Assembly: GCF_012912005.1 (NCBI RefSeq)
Contig: NZ_JABBEA010000001.1
Location: 620,001-684,000, forward strand
Direction: 5' to 3'
Length of the DNA stretch: 64,000 bases
Source of the DNA: Paenibacillus sp. SZ31
GTDB lineage: Bacteria; Bacillota; Bacilli; Paenibacillales; Paenibacillaceae
Positions 61,783-64,000 of this stretch are shown here, one piece after another (position 1 is the stretch's first letter; the number at the start of each line of letters is the position of its first letter). The translations under genes and the position numbers were made by a program. A model generated the notes under the pieces. That model made no database searches and was not told the origin of the DNA. It was given only the letters and a program-made list of their open reading frames with translations.

Positions 61783-62469
61783 CTACTTAATCTCCAGCTT
61801 GGACAATCGTTTCATTAACGTCTGCCTCCAGCTGTCTGACAGCGCAGGAATGGCCAGCAGCGCCTGAATACCTTCGGCATTTTCTTTCCCCTGATGCATA
61901 ATTCGATTGGCTTCAAGAACCGTCATTGAGGCTGGATCTGTGTTAATCCGTCGAAATACCGACGAAGGCCTTACCTCCCCTTCTTGCAGTACACGAAAGT
62001 AAAAACCGGTATGTCCACTCTCTTGAAAATAAACAGGCAGCTCCTTATAGTCATACCTCACACCCAGCTTGAAGCAAGGTTGTCTGGGCTGACTGACCTG
62101 CACCGTGGCTTCGCCCAACTCGTACACATCACCAATCCGGACGTCTTCTTCGGCACAGCCTTCAACCGTCAGATTTTCTCCACAAGCTCCCCAGTCCAGC
62201 TTGCGATTCATCAGCTGTTCCAACGCCGGATAACGACTGTAATCGTATACACAAACGGCCTTGTCAGGTCCGCCATGATGCACCAGATCCGCCTGCGCAT
62301 CCCCTGTCATTCCAGTGAATGACAGGAAAACCGCGTCGGATACAGGATGTTTGACAATGCCGCTCATCACTTCACGCTTCTGCCCAGGGAGCGCCTGCGG
62401 CAGTCCTACATTAATGGCCAGAACTGCTGTGTTGCCTCCCCCTGGCTTTCGATCCGATGTGAGTGTCAT
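61783..62469 (-). CDS. MOSC domain protein (YiiM-like)
   Basis: 228 aa from the ATG 9 nt after GGGAGGT. The MOSC beta-barrel is recognised by 'DLVHHGGPDKAVCVYDYSRY', 'GACGENLTVEG' and 'QPRQPCFKLG', with the conserved Cys that carries sulphur or binds the molybdenum cofactor. YiiM-type proteins reduce N-hydroxylated bases in proteobacteria; that role here is inference. It follows the NAGPA gene by 30 bases. Confidence 0.88.
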   Translation of the reverse strand: MTLTSDRKPGGGNTAVLAINVGLPQALPGQKREVMSGIVKHPVSDAVFLSFTGMTGDAQADLVHHGGPDKAVCVYDYSRYPALEQLMNRKLDWGACGENLTVEGCAEEDVRIGDVYELGEATVQVSQPRQPCFKLGVRYDYKELPVYFQESGHTGFYFRVLQEGEVRPSSVFRRINTDPASMTVLEANRIMHQGKENAEGIQALLAIPALSDSWRQTLMKRLSKLEIK

Positions 62470-62499
62470 TTGCATCATACCTCCCATAATTACTTTCTT

Positions 62500-63606
62500 T
62501 TAACGCACAGAGCCACCAAATACCAGTGCATTACTCAAGAGCCGGCCTGGAGAAGTCAGCATTTTGCCCCCGGCATACATGCCCGAGGATGCACCGCCAT
62601 CCAGATTCATAGCCTGTTTGGCACCAAGCTTCTGCATCACCGCTGCCCACTCCTTGACTGTCGCTCCAGAAACGGTAGCCAGCATGACAGAACCATCCGC
62701 CATGATGGCGATACCACTTCTGGCACCGGATGCGGTAAGAATCTTGGCATCCTTGAAACCTTCGCTCGTCGGATTTACAGCTACCTTACCGTCTTTTACC
62801 AGACGTGGTCCTGCTCCAACAGCAGTCACTACATCTTGCCAAGGGATCTCTTTGCCTGCTGCGTTCGTATACTTATAATTCATTTCTACGGTTGAACCAA
62901 CGGTGAAACGGTCCGAAGAAGACTTCTGATTACCTGTGAAGACCAATACTGAGCCATTCTTAGGAATCGCTACATTCGTATTGGGTACTTTTTTGGTCAC
63001 GACACCTTTTTCCATGACAACCGCAGTGCCACCTTTGAACCCGACTGTAGCACCTCGTTCAGGCGTATACAGCATCGTAATGCTGGCATTCGCTGAAGGT
63101 GTTCGATTAATAAAGGTGGCATACCAACTGCGTGATTTGCCTTTCGTATCCGTCACTTTACCTGTCAGGCTCACCTGAAGTGAATCCATGATCGCCGAGC
63201 CGTCTTCCTTAAATCCGATGGATGTTCCATATCTACCAATATGTATGACCTTACCATTTGCTATTAACATGCCATATGGATCTGGTGCTCCGTTATATGC
63301 TTCAAAAAATGCTCCGTTAATGGCTGCTTGTGCTCCATAGGCTTTCACGATCGATGGCAGTGTTGCCGTCTGGCCCACTTGCTTCTTCGCGAGTCCCACC
63401 GTAACCGGTGTTCCCTTAGGAATCGTAACCGTCTGTACGGTAAAATTGCGTCCTGCTGCTTTTACTTTCTGTACTTTGGTGCTAATTGCTGCTTTGGCAT
63501 CCACTGTCTGTGGCGCACTTACTGCTCCCGAAAGAATTACGGGTAAGGCCAGGACGAGGGCCATAGCCCCTGTCCACCACTTTTTACCTGTTCGTACGTT
63601 CTTCAT
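62500..63606 (-). CDS. Secreted phosphodiester glycosidase (NAGPA domain) protein
   Basis: 368 aa, starting at the ATG 5 bases after the exonuclease stop. A signal peptide of about 40 residues ('GAMALVLALPVILSGAVSA') is followed by a NAGPA domain over the rest of the protein: 'GAQAAINGAFFEAYNGAPDP', 'GARSGIAIMADGSVMLAT' and the terminal 'AMNLDGGASSGMYAGG'. It should act on sugar phosphodiesters of wall polymers or exopolysaccharide. It resembles the protein at 18119-19183 in domain but lacks its membrane anchor. Confidence 0.9.
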   Translation of the reverse strand: MKNVRTGKKWWTGAMALVLALPVILSGAVSAPQTVDAKAAISTKVQKVKAAGRNFTVQTVTIPKGTPVTVGLAKKQVGQTATLPSIVKAYGAQAAINGAFFEAYNGAPDPYGMLIANGKVIHIGRYGTSIGFKEDGSAIMDSLQVSLTGKVTDTKGKSRSWYATFINRTPSANASITMLYTPERGATVGFKGGTAVVMEKGVVTKKVPNTNVAIPKNGSVLVFTGNQKSSSDRFTVGSTVEMNYKYTNAAGKEIPWQDVVTAVGAGPRLVKDGKVAVNPTSEGFKDAKILTASGARSGIAIMADGSVMLATVSGATVKEWAAVMQKLGAKQAMNLDGGASSGMYAGGKMLTSPGRLLSNALVFGGSVR

Positions 63607-63611
63607 GTTGC

Positions 63612-64000
63612 TCACCCTATTGCCACTCCCATCCAAGAGCCAAGGCTCTTCATCTCAAGTTGTTCAAACTTGTCCATCACCATATGCGGATCAAGACGCA
63701 ATTCACAGATATCCAGCGCACAGGCAACCGGAACAGCACAATGAATCTCTGCCAGTTTGCGGGACAGATGAAGCATGTCCAAATCATTCTCAATCTTGTT
63801 ACGCACCGAAGGGGTCAGTTTATCCATGTTGCTCAGAATCCCTTCAATGGAGCCGTATTCCTGTACAAGCTTCAACGCTGTTTTCTCACCAATTCCCCGT
63901 ACTCCGGGATAATTGTCGCTGGCATCTCCCATCAGACCCTTCATGTCAATCACTTGACGAGGTGTCAGTTGTTTCTCTGCCATGAGCGTCTCAGGGTTGT
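63612..64000 (-). CDS. 5'-3' exonuclease, C-terminal part (5' truncated by window edge)
   Basis: The frame is open to the end of the window; about 128 residues are visible. 'DMKGLMGDASDNYPGVRGIG' and 'EKTALKLVQEYGSIEGIL' are the metal-binding and helix-3-turn-helix motifs of the FEN/PolA 5' nuclease family. The protein ends soon after, so it is a stand-alone exonuclease like YpcP, not DNA polymerase I. It removes RNA primers or flaps in DNA repair. The stop is 5 bases before the NAGPA gene. Confidence 0.9.
   Translation of the reverse strand, partial: NPETLMAEKQLTPRQVIDMKGLMGDASDNYPGVRGIGEKTALKLVQEYGSIEGILSNMDKLTPSVRNKIENDLDMLHLSRKLAEIHCAVPVACALDICELRLDPHMVMDKFEQLEMKSLGSWMGVAIG

Noticed and set aside
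1..64000. CRISPR arrays, insertion sequences, prophage, rRNA or tRNA genes
   Set aside because: No regularly spaced repeats, transposase or integrase frames, or tRNA/rRNA-like sequence were seen anywhere in the window.

Overview
The window reads as a piece of a Paenibacillus chromosome (Bacillota, spore-former, mid-40s % G+C). Pointers are the spore and transition-state genes (PrkA, AbrB with a Spo0A-type box upstream, YtxC, a gamma-type SASP behind a sigma-G-like promoter), LiaFSR, KhtTU, a futalosine-pathway MqnC, a large modular secreted GH10 xylanase, and T-box and SAM-I leaders. Genus is inferred from gene content and protein style; no database was searched. Most genes lie on the minus strand.

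Left part (1-11 kb): the end of a sugar-type solute-binding protein abutting a chemoreceptor; an MHYT-PAS-GGDEF-EAL cyclic-di-GMP enzyme; a 1097-aa xylanase (CBM, CBM, GH10, CBM9, CBM9) with a recognisable promoter and cre-like operator; a LacI regulator; a HemAT-like globin-coupled transducer. 11-19.4 kb: PrkA kinase, a DUF2161-type PD-(D/E)XK protein, an azoreductase, a PLP aminotransferase, a ComA-like regulator, a membrane coiled-coil/NAGPA pair and a 34-aa membrane microprotein.

19.4-27.6 kb is a complete carbohydrate locus transcribed leftward: esterase, two LplB/LplC-type permeases, lipoprotein binding protein, GH3 glycosidase and LacI regulator. It has one strong promoter and two near-identical operator repeats; no ATPase is encoded. 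With the xylanase it suggests extracellular cleavage of xylan, uptake of decorated oligosaccharides and intracellular deacylation and hydrolysis.

27.6-47 kb is mostly core metabolism and stress sensing: serine hydrolase, AbrB, TrmL, SerC, a GSI-beta-like glutamine synthetase with a GlnR/TnrA box, DAHP synthase, IspH, an OmpR-type two-component system beside HtrA, LiaFSR, a SASP, a 3D-domain protein, ThrS with T-box leader, and YtxC.

47-64 kb: KhtTU K+/H+ antiporter, YitT protein, an AKR-ADH pair, MqnC, the metA-metI-metC operon under a SAM-I riboswitch, a CorA-family transporter, an HRDC protein, a ROK sugar kinase, a MOSC protein, a second NAGPA protein and the end of a 5'-3' exonuclease.

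The most unusual observation is the 255-nt leader of the CorA-family gene. It encodes a 32-codon peptide beginning MDGDPRPDW with a good ribosome-binding site, overlapping alternative RNA stems and a terminator-like U-rich tract. This resembles in logic the Asp/Pro-rich MgtL/CorL leaders of enteric Mg2+ transporters, and no M-box riboswitch is recognisable there.
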